Position numbers and translations under genes: made by a program. 64,000 nt of DNA, from assembly GCA_963792655.1 (NCBI GenBank), contig CAWBWU010000004.1, forward strand, positions 124,001 to 188,000, read 5' to 3'. Below the pieces are notes generated by a model, which was given only the letters and a program-made list of their open reading frames with translations, ran no database searches and was not told the DNA's origin. This document shows positions 16,657-25,540 of this stretch, one piece after another. Every line of letters starts with the position of its first letter. The first letter of the stretch is position 1. Origin of the DNA: DOZZ01 sp963792655 (GTDB lineage: Bacteria > Acidobacteriota > Terriglobia > Bryobacterales > Bryobacteraceae).

Positions 16657-17187
16657 TTAGTAAGCTTCGTCGCCGTTACGGTTGCGTGTTGTTGGTTGGG
16701 GCTCGGGTTGCGTCTGGTGTCTGCGCACAACGCTGTTTTTGCCAAACGAACCCACGGGGTCGAGTTTGCGGAGTTCCTGGAAGTGGCGGAAGGATCGATG
16801 GTACCTGCGGGTGAGGCGGGATTCGTAACGTTCCAAGCATGAGAGCGGGTCTCCCTGGGCGCGTGAAGCGTTCGCCATGGACTGGTGGACGGAAAGACGG
16901 TTCATTAAAGTAATTTCGATGATGTGCAGGCGCCGTAGTCTCCACTGGCAGATGGCCATATCTTCGACAGCTTGGTGCTCGAGGTCGTCGTTGGGCTGGA
17001 ATCTGGCGACGTGCTGGTCGAGAAGAAGTTCAAAGTCTTTGGCTTCTTCGCCGCGGAGGACGACGGTCCGCGAGAGGAGTCCGTGGCGGGTGGCGTTGCG
17101 GCCAACCCGGGCTTTGCCCTCGTTAGTGACAGGGTGAGGGGATTTGGAGCCGTTGATTTGAGAGAAGAGTTTCGCAGGGTTCGACAT
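16657..17187 (-). CDS. 'GKAR..N..RHGL' family hypothetical protein
   Basis: 176 aa. The N terminus holds the family signature PVTNEGKARVGRNATRHGLLS (about residues 19-38, shown in part), followed by a helical region (LLDQHVARFQPNDDLEHQAVEDMAICQWRLRRL in part) in which an E..L...A...WR.RR pattern recurs in relatives. These proteins are numerous in Solibacter-like genomes, occur in many copies and behave like scattered repeats; function unknown. The last 30 residues (NSVVRRHQTQPEPQPTTRN) look low-complexity. Multi-copy status can only be confirmed with the whole genome. Confidence 0.7.
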   Translation of the reverse strand: MSNPAKLFSQINGSKSPHPVTNEGKARVGRNATRHGLLSRTVVLRGEEAKDFELLLDQHVARFQPNDDLEHQAVEDMAICQWRLRRLHIIEITLMNRLSVHQSMANASRAQGDPLSCLERYESRLTRRYHRSFRHFQELRKLDPVGSFGKNSVVRRHQTQPEPQPTTRNRNGDEAY

Positions 17188-17363
17188 GCTGGGGTGAGCA
17201 TAAGAGTGTGGGCGGTTGAGAGCGCTGGACGGGGCGGGTATCTTATTGATGGTCCTAAGATTGTTTTCTGGATTGCGGGTGAACGTTCTGGCAGGCGAGC
17301 GGGCCTTTGTGGCGATCCCCGTGTTGCAAAAAGCGATTTTGTCTAACCGTTGAGAGGTCTGGA

Positions 17364-17783
17364 ATGGCGAACGTACTGCAGATCGTTCCGTTGCTGTGGA
17401 TTACCAGCATGAAGCGCTCATTGCCTTTTTACATTGAGAAGCTGGGTTTCGGACTGAAAAACAAGTGGATGGTTGATGGCGAGATACGGTGGTGCTGGAT
17501 TACCTTGGGCGGCGCATCGTTGATGCTTCAGGAATCGCGGAAAGAGCCGGCGGGGAAGCTGGGTGAAGGGGTGTCGTTCTGTTTTCAGTGTGAAGATGCG
17601 CTGACGATTTATCGTGACGCGCGCACTCGGGGTGTGGAGGCGTCTGAGCCCCAGGTAGGGAATGGGATGTGGGTGACGATTATTGCGGACCCGGATGGAT
17701 ACAAGCTGGATTTCGAGAGTTCGACTGATGTTCCTGAAGAGACCTTGTTCTCTGCGTGGGAACGAGGATTGACTTCGCGGTGA
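17364..17783 (+). CDS. VOC family (glyoxalase/bleomycin-resistance-like) protein
   Basis: 139 aa vicinal oxygen chelate fold with two beta-alpha-beta-beta-beta modules. VPLLWITSMKRSLPFYIEKLGF at the start and VTIIADPDGYKLDFESSTD near the end are typical. The expected metal ligands of true glyoxalases are only partly present, so it may be a binding protein or a dioxygenase-like enzyme of unknown substrate. ATG 17364 was chosen over an upstream in-frame start because the fold begins there. It precedes the trp operon by 63 bases on the same strand but is probably not part of the pathway. Confidence 0.82.
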   Translation: MANVLQIVPLLWITSMKRSLPFYIEKLGFGLKNKWMVDGEIRWCWITLGGASLMLQESRKEPAGKLGEGVSFCFQCEDALTIYRDARTRGVEASEPQVGNGMWVTIIADPDGYKLDFESSTDVPEETLFSAWERGLTSR

Positions 17784-17846
17784 GCTATCAGGAGCGGCCT
17801 GATTGTCAGAATGGTTGATCAATAGGGTACTCGGCGGAGGTGCGTC

Positions 17847-18645
17847 GTGGGTGGGTTAACATCAGATTTGAGCGCTACTACGCCCGCGATCCTGGACCGG
17901 ATAGTCCAACATAAACGGGGTGAAAAGCGAGCCGTTCACTTCGATACGACACTGATCGCGCATCGGGTCGCGAGTCGGCGTGACTTCCGTAACGCGCTAT
18001 CCGTAAATCCTCCTTCCGTCATCTCCGAGATTAAGAAAGCCTCTCCTAGCCGGGGCGTGATCTCGGACAACTTTGATCCTGTCCGCAACGCCCTAGCCTA
18101 CGAAGCGGGTGGCGCTGCGGCACTATCGGTTCTTACTGACGAGCATTTCTTTCAGGGCTCACTCGCCGACCTCGAAGCCGCTCGCGCGGCAGTGAAGATT
18201 CCAGTCCTCCGGAAGGACTTCACGCTGGACGAGTATCACGTCATCGAGGCTGCGGCGCATGGCGCCGATGCGATCTTGCTGATTGCCGCGATCCTCTCAG
18301 TGAAGGAGATGGAGACGCTGCGCCTCAAGGCTGCTGAATACAAAATGGCGTCGCTGGTTGAGGTGCATGATCCCGAAGAACTGCAGCGCGCGATTGACAG
18401 CGGGGCGGAGATCATCGGCGTCAACAATCGCGATCTGCGGACGTTTGAGATTCGGACTGAGTTGTCGCTCGAACTGGCTGCCCAGGATTCCCAAGAACGT
18501 CATCAAAGTCTCGGAGAGCGGCATTCACGATCATGCTCAGGTGAAGGAACTGATGGCGGCGGGCTACCAGGCGTTTCTGGTTGGTGAGCATCTGATGCGG
18601 GCGGCGGATCCGGCGGCGGAGTTGCGGAAGCTGCGCGGGGTCTAA
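17847..18645 (+). CDS. trpC: Indole-3-glycerol phosphate synthase, frameshifted
   Basis: Reconstructed length 265 aa, normal for TrpC, which closes the indole ring in tryptophan synthesis. Signatures: ILDRIVQHKRGE, VISEIKKASPSRGVI, YEAGGAAALSVLTDEHFFQGS, VLRKDFTLDEYHV, DAILLIAAIL, LVEVHDPEEL and IIGVNNRDLRTFEI, all in the frame of the GTG start at 17847. After about 18475 the frame moves by +1 and continues PKNVIKVSESGIHDHAQVKE and FLVGEHLMRA to the stop at 18645. Removing one C from the CCC near 18477 restores an uninterrupted reading frame, so this is probably a homopolymer indel. First gene of the aromatic operon. Confidence 0.92.
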
Positions 18646-18655
18646 ACTCGTAGTA

Positions 18656-19234
18656 TTGTTCGTCAAAATCTGCGGCATCACCAATCAGGAAGACGCGCTG
18701 GCTGCCGTTGAAGCCGGGGCGCAGGCGCTCGGGTTTATCTTTGCGGCCCGGAGCCCCCGCGCTGTTACGGAAGAATCGCTGAAGCATTGGATCGATGCGA
18801 TCCCGCGTGATGTCTGGCGGGTGGGCGTCTTCGTCGATGAAGACCCGCGGCGGATCGAAGCCATCGCCGAAAACTTGCAGCTCGATGTGGTTCAGCTTCA
18901 TGGAAGCGAAGGTCCCGGCGAGCTGCCGCGCGTGCTGCGAACATGGAAGGCAGTGCGTGTGAACGGAAGCTCCCCCAGCGAAACTGAGTTGCCGGTCGAG
19001 GCGATGTTGTTCGATGGTCCATCGAGCGGCGTGGCGTTCGATTGGCGAACGGCGCGCCTTCCCAGAACGAAGAAGGTGATTCTGGCGGGCGGGCTGAACG
19101 CCGACAACGTACGGGATGCGATTGAGGCAGTGCGGCCGTGGGGGGTCGATGCCTGCTCGTCACTCGAGCGGTCGCCCGGGCGCAAGGATCACGTGAAGGT
19201 ACAGAAATTCATTCAGGCGGCACTGGCATGTTAA
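18656..19234 (+). CDS. trpF: Phosphoribosylanthranilate isomerase
   Basis: 192 aa TIM barrel, intact. It performs the Amadori rearrangement before TrpC. VKICGITNQEDALAAVEAGA at the N terminus contains the catalytic cysteine (CGIT), then LGFIFAARSPR, VGVFVDE, LDVVQLHGSE and VILAGGLNADNV; the catalytic aspartate lies in the GVDA segment near the end. The usual GVDVSSGVE is written GVDACSSLE here. Starts at TTG 18656, ten bases after trpC, and its 3' end overlaps the trpB start by 7 bases. Confidence 0.94.
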   Translation: MFVKICGITNQEDALAAVEAGAQALGFIFAARSPRAVTEESLKHWIDAIPRDVWRVGVFVDEDPRRIEAIAENLQLDVVQLHGSEGPGELPRVLRTWKAVRVNGSSPSETELPVEAMLFDGPSSGVAFDWRTARLPRTKKVILAGGLNADNVRDAIEAVRPWGVDACSSLERSPGRKDHVKVQKFIQAALAC

Positions 19235-20428
19235 CGACGCAACCCGACGCAGGCGGCCACTTCGGTCCATACGGCGGGCGGTACGTTCCGGAAGTATTGA
19301 TGGCTCCGATCGAGGAGCTCGAGAAGGTCTACCTTGAAGCGCGGCAGGACCCGGAGTTTCAGCGTGAACTGAACCATCTTCTGCATACGTATGCAGGGCG
19401 GCCGACTGCGCTTTACTATGCCAAGCGGCTAAGCGAGCAGCTAGGCGGCGCGAAGATCTACTTGAAGCGTGAAGACTTGTTGCACACGGGTGCGCACAAG
19501 ATCAATAACGCGCTCGGGCAGGCGCTGCTCGCGCGGCGCATGGGCAAGAAGCGCATCGTTGCGGAAACAGGTGCCGGGCAGCATGGCGTCGCCACCGCAA
19601 CGGTGTGCGCGCTGTTCGGCCTCGAGTGCATCGTCTACATGGGCGAGGAGGACATGCGGCGGCAGCGGCTCAACGTCTTCCGGATGCGGCTGCTCGGCGC
19701 CAAGGTGGTTAGTGTTACGTGCGGCAGCCGCACGTTGAAAGACGCCATCAGCGAAGCGATGCGCGACTGGGTCACCAATGTCAGCTCCACGCATTACTTG
19801 TTAGGCAGTGCGCTCGGTTCGCATCCGTACCCCATGATGGTCCGCGACTTTCATCGAGTCATCGGTGTCGAGGCGCGCGAGCAGATGCTCGAAGCTGAGG
19901 GCCGGCATCCCGACGTGGTGTTTGCGTGCGTGGGCGGCGGGAGCAATGCGATCGGGATCTTTCACCCTTACCTGGAGGACGACTGCTGTTCAACTCGTCG
20001 GGATCGAAGCGGGCGGGCGCGGATCAGCGCTTGGCGAACATGCGGCGCGGTTCGCGGGCGGTTCGCCCGGAGTGTTGCAGGGGACGAAGAGTTATCTGCT
20101 GCAGGATGAGGACGGTCAGATTGCATTGACGCATTCTGTTTCGGCTGGGCTTGATTACGCAGCAGTGGGTCCTGAGCATGCGTGGCTGTATGACCGCAAA
20201 CGCGCCGAGTATTGTTCGTGCACGGATGCTCGTGCGCTCGAAGCCGCAGTGTTGTTGAGCCGCACGGAAGGAATCATCCCGGCGCTGGAGTCATCGCACG
20301 CAGTTGCCGAAGCTGTTGCGCGTGCGCCGCGAGCGCCGGGCAAAGTGTTTCTGGTGAACTTATCGGGGCGAGGAGATAAAGACATCGATCTCTATCGCGA
20401 GAATCTTCCGGAGATGGATCGCGATTGA
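19228..20428 (+). CDS. trpB: Tryptophan synthase beta chain, frameshifted
   Basis: Reconstructed length 399 aa. The beta subunit condenses indole with serine using PLP. ATG 19228 starts GGHFGPYGGRYVPEVLMAPI; the PLP lysine is in KREDLLHTGAHKINN, followed by GAGQHGVATAT, YMGEEDMRRQ and ACVGGGSNAIGIFHPY. At about 19980 the frame moves +1 and continues VQLVGIEAGGRGSALGEH, GTKSYLLQDEDGQI, GLDYAAVGPEHAWL and NLSGRGDKDID. One extra base in the gacgactgctg stretch explains it. Everything else is conserved, so the gene is probably functional in the organism. Its stop overlaps the TTG start of trpA. Confidence 0.93.
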
Positions 20429-21213
20429 GCCGCATTCAGACGTTGTTTGCAAATGGGGCTCGCGGGAAGCTGATTGCGTACATTACGGCGGGCGATCCTA
20501 CACCGGACCATACGGTCGAACTGGTGCGCGCGCTCGAACGCGGTGGCGCGGATCTGATCGAGCTGGGCGTTCCCTTTTCGGATCCGATTGCGGATGGTCC
20601 AGTCATTCAGCGCGCTGGTGACCGAGCGTTGAAAGCCGGCACGACAACGCGCAAGGTGCTTGAGATTGCGCGTGAGGTGCGGCGCGAAAGCGACATCCCG
20701 TTGTTGCTGTTCACCTATTTGAATCCAGTGGTGCGGTATGGCCTGGAGAAGCTCGCAGGGGATGCGAAAGCCGCCGGCATCGATGGCTGCCTGTTGATTG
20801 ATGCCAGTGTGGAAGAAGCCGAAGAGTACGTGGGCGTGATGCGCGCGCATGAGCTGGATACCGTGTTTTTGGCAGCGCCGACCAGCACGCCGCGACGGCT
20901 GGATTTGGTCTCGAAGTATTCGAGCGGCTTTATCTATCTGGTTTCGCGCACCGGAGTGACGGGCGAGCAGAGTGGGCTGTCGGACAGTGTAGGGCCGTTG
21001 GTCAGCGCCATACGGAAGACTACGAAACTGCCGCTCGCTGTTGGCTTCGGTGTTTCGCGGCCTGAACATGTGCGCGAACTGGGCGGGATGGTGGAAGGTG
21101 TCGTGGTGGGTAGCGCATTCATGAGCTTGATCGAGAAGTATGGCGCGGCGGCTGACCTGGCCACCCGCCTGGAGAACTTCACGCGCGAACTCAAGGAAGG
21201 CTTCGCCGCATGA
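20425..21213 (+). CDS. trpA: Tryptophan synthase alpha chain
   Basis: 262 aa, intact. It releases indole from indole-3-glycerol phosphate and feeds it to TrpB through the intersubunit tunnel. Catalytic Glu is in LIELGVPFSDP and catalytic Asp in the following PIADGPVIQRA; LLLFTYLNPVVRYGLE, FIYLVSRTGVTGEQS and VGFGVSRPEHV are family motifs. Starts at TTG 20425, overlapping the trpB stop (TTGA), and its stop overlaps the next ATG. The tight coupling with trpB fits a 1:1 complex. Confidence 0.96.
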   Translation: MSRIQTLFANGARGKLIAYITAGDPTPDHTVELVRALERGGADLIELGVPFSDPIADGPVIQRAGDRALKAGTTTRKVLEIAREVRRESDIPLLLFTYLNPVVRYGLEKLAGDAKAAGIDGCLLIDASVEEAEEYVGVMRAHELDTVFLAAPTSTPRRLDLVSKYSSGFIYLVSRTGVTGEQSGLSDSVGPLVSAIRKTTKLPLAVGFGVSRPEHVRELGGMVEGVVVGSAFMSLIEKYGAAADLATRLENFTRELKEGFAA

Positions 21214-21500
21214 CGCTCGACGAAGCCATTGCCGCGTTGGGTGAGTGCCGCACGGCCATCGATGATGTGGACCGCCGGATCCTGGCATTGCTCAACGAGC
21301 GCACGCGCACTGTCGAACAGATTGGCCGCATTAAGCAATCGCAGGCGCTGCCGGTGTATGAGCCCAAGCGCGAAGACCAGGTGTTTCATAACATCGCGAC
21401 GCACAACACAGGGCCACTCAGTCAGGACGCGGCGAAGCGCATCTTCGAACGCATCATCGATGAGATGCGGCGCATACAAAAAGAACGGATGCAGGATTAA
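21210..21500 (+). CDS. aroQ: Chorismate mutase, AroQ type
   Basis: 96 aa, all-helical AroQ-class chorismate mutase, which turns chorismate into prephenate for phenylalanine and tyrosine. Conserved pattern: R..ID.VD..IL.LLNER (RTAIDDVDRRILALLNERTR), IGRIKQSQALPVYEPKRED and FERIIDEMRRIQKE, supplying the Arg, Lys, Asp and Glu ligands of the active site. It is a free-standing domain placed immediately before the DAHP synthase gene; in some bacteria the two are fused. ATG overlaps the trpA stop by 4 bases. Confidence 0.92.
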   Translation: MTLDEAIAALGECRTAIDDVDRRILALLNERTRTVEQIGRIKQSQALPVYEPKREDQVFHNIATHNTGPLSQDAAKRIFERIIDEMRRIQKERMQD

Positions 21501-21502
21501 CC

Positions 21503-22514
21503 ATGCTGGTTGTAATGCAAGAGGGCGCGACCGAACAGCAGATTGAGTATGTGATTGAGCGCATGACGGCGCTCGGATTCGACGTGCATAAGTCGACCGG
21601 TGTGGTGCACACGGTGCTCGGCGGTGTGGGAGGCAAGTACTTCGATACGGCGCTGTTTGAAGTGATGGACGGCGTGAAAGAAGCGCATCGCATCGTCTCC
21701 CCGTATAAGCTTGCAAGCCGCAACTTCAAGCCGTCGGGTACGCGCGTACGCATCCGTGATGTGGAGATCGGCGGGCGATCGGGTAGTGGTGATGGCCGGT
21801 CCGTGCAGTGTGGAGGACCGCGAACAGATCCACCGTTGCGCAGAAATCGTCGCGCGCGCGGGTGGGCAGTTTCTGCGAGGCGGTGCATTCAAGCCGCGCA
21901 GTTCACCGTACACGTTCCAAGGCATGGGCGAAGCAGGGCTGAAGCTCATGCGCGAAGCGGCGGATGCCCACGGGTTACTGGTCGTCAGCGAAGTGATGGA
22001 TCAGACGCAGATTCCCATGATGCTTGGCTATGTCGACATGCTGCAGGTCGGCGCGCGCAACATGCAGAATTACAACCTGCTCAAAGAGCTGGGCCGTGTA
22101 CGTAAGCCGGTGCTGCTGAAGCGCGGAATCGCCGCGACGATTGAAGAGCTGCTGCTCTCCGCTGAATATATCTTGGCGGGCGGCAATTACGACGTCGTGT
22201 TGTGCGAGCGCGGTATTCGCAGCTTCGAAACAGCGACGCGCAACACGTTTGATGTGTCGGCGATACCTGTGGTGAAGAAGCTGTCGCACTTACCGATGGT
22301 TGCCGATCCGTCGCATGGCACCGGGCGTCGTGACATGGTTCCGGCGATGGCGCGCGCAGCGGTTGCCGCAGGTGCGGACGCAGTTCTGATTGAGGTTCAT
22401 CCCAATCCGGACGCAGCGGTGAGCGATGGTGCGCAGACGCTCGATGAAGCGCAGTTCGCCGAACTAGTGCAGCAGATGCGCGGCATTGCATCGGCGGTCG
22501 GCCGGTCGCTGTAG
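21503..22514 (+). CDS. aroF: 3-deoxy-7-phosphoheptulonate (DAHP) synthase, frameshifted
   Basis: Reconstructed length 336 aa. First enzyme of the shikimate pathway, type I beta. Residues 1 to about 70 form the ferredoxin-like regulatory domain seen in the Thermotoga enzyme (MLVVMQEGATEQQIEYVIE), and the barrel follows: MAGPCSVEDREQI, LRGGAFKPRSSPYTFQG, QVGARNMQNYNLL, VLLKRGIAATIEE and VADPSHGTGRRDMV. The frame moves +1 between about 21770 and 21785 (near ggcgggcgatcggg), exactly between the two domains. Otherwise fully conserved, so probably a sequencing indel. Starts 2 bases after aroQ and ends directly at tyrA. Confidence 0.93.
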
Positions 22515-23320
22515 ATGAAGCAGGTTGCGATTGTCGGCGTTGGGCTGATTGGCGGCTCGTTCGCTCTGGCCTTGCGCCGCAGCGGCTTCGACGGCCGCAT
22601 CCTTGGCGTAAGTTCGCCCGCCACGATCGCCCGTGCGATCGAGCTGCGCGTGATCGATGCAGGTGCAACGCTGGCCGAAGCATGCGCCGATGCTGATCTG
22701 ATCTATCTTGCCCAACCCATCAGCGCGATCCTCGACACCATTCGCAAGCTGCGGGGCATCGTGAAGCCGGGCGCGCTGATCACTGATGCCGGCAGCACGA
22801 AGCATCGCATCGTCAGCGCCGCGCAGGAGTATCTTGCCGGATGCGATTTCGTCGGCGGGCACCCATGGCTGGCAAAGAAGTGCGTGGCGTGGAAGCTGCC
22901 GACGCTGAGTTATTTCGAGGGCGGCCTTACGTCTTGTGCGAACAGAATGAGCAACTGGCGGCTCTGCTGCGCAGCTTTGGCGCGCGCGTGGAACACATGG
23001 GAGCTGAAGAGCATGACCGGTTGGTTGCTTTCAGCTCGCATCTCGCGCAGCTTTCTTCTACTGCGTTGGCAGCCACTATTGAGCAGAGTTCGCCCGAGTC
23101 CGCGCGTGTAGCAGGACCCGGTCTGATCGACAGCACGCGGCTGGCGTTGAGCGACTATAGTCTTTGGCGCGATATCCTCGCGACGAATTCCGGCGCCATT
23201 ACTGAAGCACTTACCGCGTATATCGGCGAACTGGAACACCTGCGCGAGAACTTACGGAGCAGGGAATTACAACGCGAGTTCGAAATTGCGGCGCGCTTCG
23301 CAACAAGAATCCGAGCCTGA
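22515..23320 (+). CDS. tyrA: Prephenate dehydrogenase, frameshifted
   Basis: Reconstructed length 268 aa. Oxidative decarboxylation of prephenate toward tyrosine, NAD-dependent. N-terminal Rossmann motif VAIVGVGLIGGSFALALRR, then DLIYLAQPISAIL, ITDAGSTKH and CDFVGGHP. At about 22862 the frame moves by -1 and continues MAGKEVRGVEAADAELFRG, HDRLVAFSSHLAQLSSTAL and the helical dimerisation part to 23320. Adding one C to the CCC before ATGGCTGG restores the expected FVGGHPMAGKE. ATG 22515 directly follows the aroF stop. Last gene of the aromatic operon, convergent with the PBP gene 17 bases away. Confidence 0.92.
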
Positions 23321-23337
23321 TCGCGCTCGCCGACTGC

Positions 23338-24630
23338 TTACTTGGTTGACGACGCGCTGAATTCGGGTGCTACGAGCGTCGCAGGGGTGACTTGTCCGCC
23401 GCGCATGAAGTAGTTCTGCTGATTGAGCCGGCGGTAGACGTCGCCCGCAACACCAGCAGCCATGGGTCCGATGCTTGGGCGTCCACCGGTTAGCAGAACC
23501 ACAACGACTACTTTGTTTTTGCCTGCGTCGTTGAAAGAACCGAACCAGCCCAGGTGCGTATGGCCTTCGCTGCACGTGCCGGTTTTGCCGAAGATCGGTT
23601 CATCCTGCTTTGCACGGCGGGCCGTACCGAACTCGACCGCGCCTTGCATGCCGGGCTTGATGTCATCGATCAGATCTTTGATCGGCAACTCACGCTTGAG
23701 CTTCGGTTGTAAGCTCTGGGCTTCCTGCTGGCTCTTCGGATACTGCAGATAGTAGAGCTTGCCGCCGTTCGCGATCGCCGTCATCAAACCGGCGAGCTGC
23801 AGAGGCGTCTGATGGATCTCTTCGCCGAAGCTCGTCAGCATGCCGACGCCGCCATTTGCCGGTGGACCCGAAGGATACGACCCGCTCTGCTCACCGGCGA
23901 TGTTCCAACCGGCCTTCTCGCCATAGCCGAATTGTTTGGCGTACTTGGCGACGCGGTCATAACCGAGCTTGATGCCGAGATTGGCAAAGTAGTAGTTGTT
24001 CGATTTGGCAAGAGCCTCGGTCAAGCCGACGTGCCACCGACGCGTGAGCCGAATGGTGCTGGTGCGTTCGACGACCTTTTCGCGTAGAGCAGCGAGCGCG
24101 ACCGAAACCTTCACAGTGGAGCACGGCTGATAGCCTTCGCCGAGCGCGAGCTTCTGATTCACCATCGTCAGAATGCGGCCATTATTTGGATCGACCACGA
24201 CGATTGAGCCGTTGTAAGGTCCGAGCGCTTCGACTGCAGCGCGGCGCACAACCAGGTCTTCGCCGTCGACATTGTCGCCGCTCGTAGACTCTGCATAAGT
24301 CGGAATGGTCCAAGGCACGCCGCCATTGTGGCCCAGCGTGACTCCGCCAACAGCTCCGGTCGCTTCAATGACCTGACGCACACGACGCCCGTGACGACCA
24401 CGGCGAGTCGAAGCCTTGAGCACGGTTTTGTGTCCACGGCGAGAGGCGACCGTGGAGTGTCCTTTGGCACGGCGAGAAGAGGACGCGGTGGCCGCTTTCC
24501 TTGTGACCTTGGCTCCGGCGCGTTTGTGATGTGCATGGCTCGCGGCACTCGCGGGCATGACGGCACAAAGAATGAGCACAAGGAATAGAACAGCAGACCC
24601 GGGAATTTTAACCGCAGGTATCAATTTCAT
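23338..24630 (-). CDS. Penicillin-binding transpeptidase with basic linker
   Basis: 430 aa from ATG 24630, which begins an N-terminal signal/anchor (MKLIPAVKIPGSAVLFLVLI). Residues about 30-90 are an exceptionally Lys/Arg/His/Ser-rich linker (HAHHKRAGAKVTRKAATASS, STRRGRHGRRVRQ). The transpeptidase domain starts near 130: serine motif PCSTVK (about 171), second motif SNN in LAKSNNYYFANLGIKLG, and KTGTC near 347, so all three active-site motifs are present. A cysteine directly precedes the nucleophile where glycine is usual. There is no glycosyltransferase or dimerisation domain, so it is smaller than FtsI/PBP2. It is expected to act in the periplasm on peptidoglycan; D,D-transpeptidase, or a class D beta-lactamase-like relative, are the options. 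Confidence 0.85.
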   Translation of the reverse strand: MKLIPAVKIPGSAVLFLVLILCAVMPASAASHAHHKRAGAKVTRKAATASSSRRAKGHSTVASRRGHKTVLKASTRRGRHGRRVRQVIEATGAVGGVTLGHNGGVPWTIPTYAESTSGDNVDGEDLVVRRAAVEALGPYNGSIVVVDPNNGRILTMVNQKLALGEGYQPCSTVKVSVALAALREKVVERTSTIRLTRRWHVGLTEALAKSNNYYFANLGIKLGYDRVAKYAKQFGYGEKAGWNIAGEQSGSYPSGPPANGGVGMLTSFGEEIHQTPLQLAGLMTAIANGGKLYYLQYPKSQQEAQSLQPKLKRELPIKDLIDDIKPGMQGAVEFGTARRAKQDEPIFGKTGTCSEGHTHLGWFGSFNDAGKNKVVVVVLLTGGRPSIGPMAAGVAGDVYRRLNQQNYFMRGGQVTPATLVAPEFSASSTK

Positions 24631-24790
24631 GTATCGCGCGTATCCCGCTTCGCGAGAGGCGGGGTTTTTGAGATCGGCCAGAAACTCGACTGCGGCCCGG
24701 GGAGCAACCAGGCTCCTCAAAGTGTGCACGACAGGCGGGATCGGCGTCAATACTTCTGTAAGCATTTCCGGTTTATTCCCGAACATTTTC

Positions 24791-25540
24791 TTACGCGGCA
24801 GTCCAACCGCCATCTATCGGGATAGACGCACCGTTGATAAACTGCGCTTCCTTGCTGCATAAGAAAAGTATCAAGCTGGCTATCTCGTCCGGTTGCCCAA
24901 GGCGGCCAACCGGCTGCCGCTGATTCAATTCTGCACGCATTTTGTCCACTTCGTGCGCATGGTACTTCTGCAGGTAGCCCTCCACGAAGGGTGTGTCGAC
25001 CGTGCCGGGGCAGATGCAGTTGATGCGAATTTGTGTCGGGTAGTCCACTGCAATCTGACGGGTCATCGCAATCACTGCGCCCTTGGTTCCGCAATAAGCA
25101 AAGCGCCGCTTGACGCCGACCATCCCCGCAACGGACGCCAGATTCACAATCGACCCCGCGCTCTTGAGCAGCAACGGCATGGCGTATTTTGTAACCAGAA
25201 ATAATCCATCGACGTTCACGCGAAAGATGCGCTGAAAGTCGGCCAGCTCCGTCTCTTCCACGCCGCCGACCAGACCGATCCCGGCGTTATTGATGAGAAT
25301 GTCCAGTGGCCCTAGCTCCGCGAAGTTGCGCGCGACCGCCGGTTCGTCCGTAATATCAAAGGTGAGGGCGCGGGAACCGGGTAGCTCACTGGAAAGCTTC
25401 TGTGCGCGCTCCTGATTCACATCGACAACGACGATCGCGGCTCCGGCCGCAGAGAGCGCACGGCATGTGGCTTCGCCAATTCCACTGGCGCCGCCAGTGA
25501 CCAACGCGATTTTGCCATCAAGACGAAACGGTGTATGCAT
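24791..25540 (-). CDS. SDR family oxidoreductase
   Basis: 249 aa classical SDR. LDGKIALVTGGASGIGEATC (glycine motif about residues 15-22), ILINNAGIGLVGG (about 83), NLASVAGMVG and catalytic YCGTKGAV, ending NGASIPIDGGWTAA. The pattern resembles 2-keto-3-deoxy-L-fuconate dehydrogenase and 3-oxoacyl reductase relatives; substrate unknown. The ATG at 25540 lies eight residues before the conserved LDGKIALVTGG and shares the palindrome ATGCAT with the divergent uracil-DNA glycosylase start. Confidence 0.9.
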   Translation of the reverse strand: MHTPFRLDGKIALVTGGASGIGEATCRALSAAGAAIVVVDVNQERAQKLSSELPGSRALTFDITDEPAVARNFAELGPLDILINNAGIGLVGGVEETELADFQRIFRVNVDGLFLVTKYAMPLLLKSAGSIVNLASVAGMVGVKRRFAYCGTKGAVIAMTRQIAVDYPTQIRINCICPGTVDTPFVEGYLQKYHAHEVDKMRAELNQRQPVGRLGQPDEIASLILFLCSKEAQFINGASIPIDGGWTAA

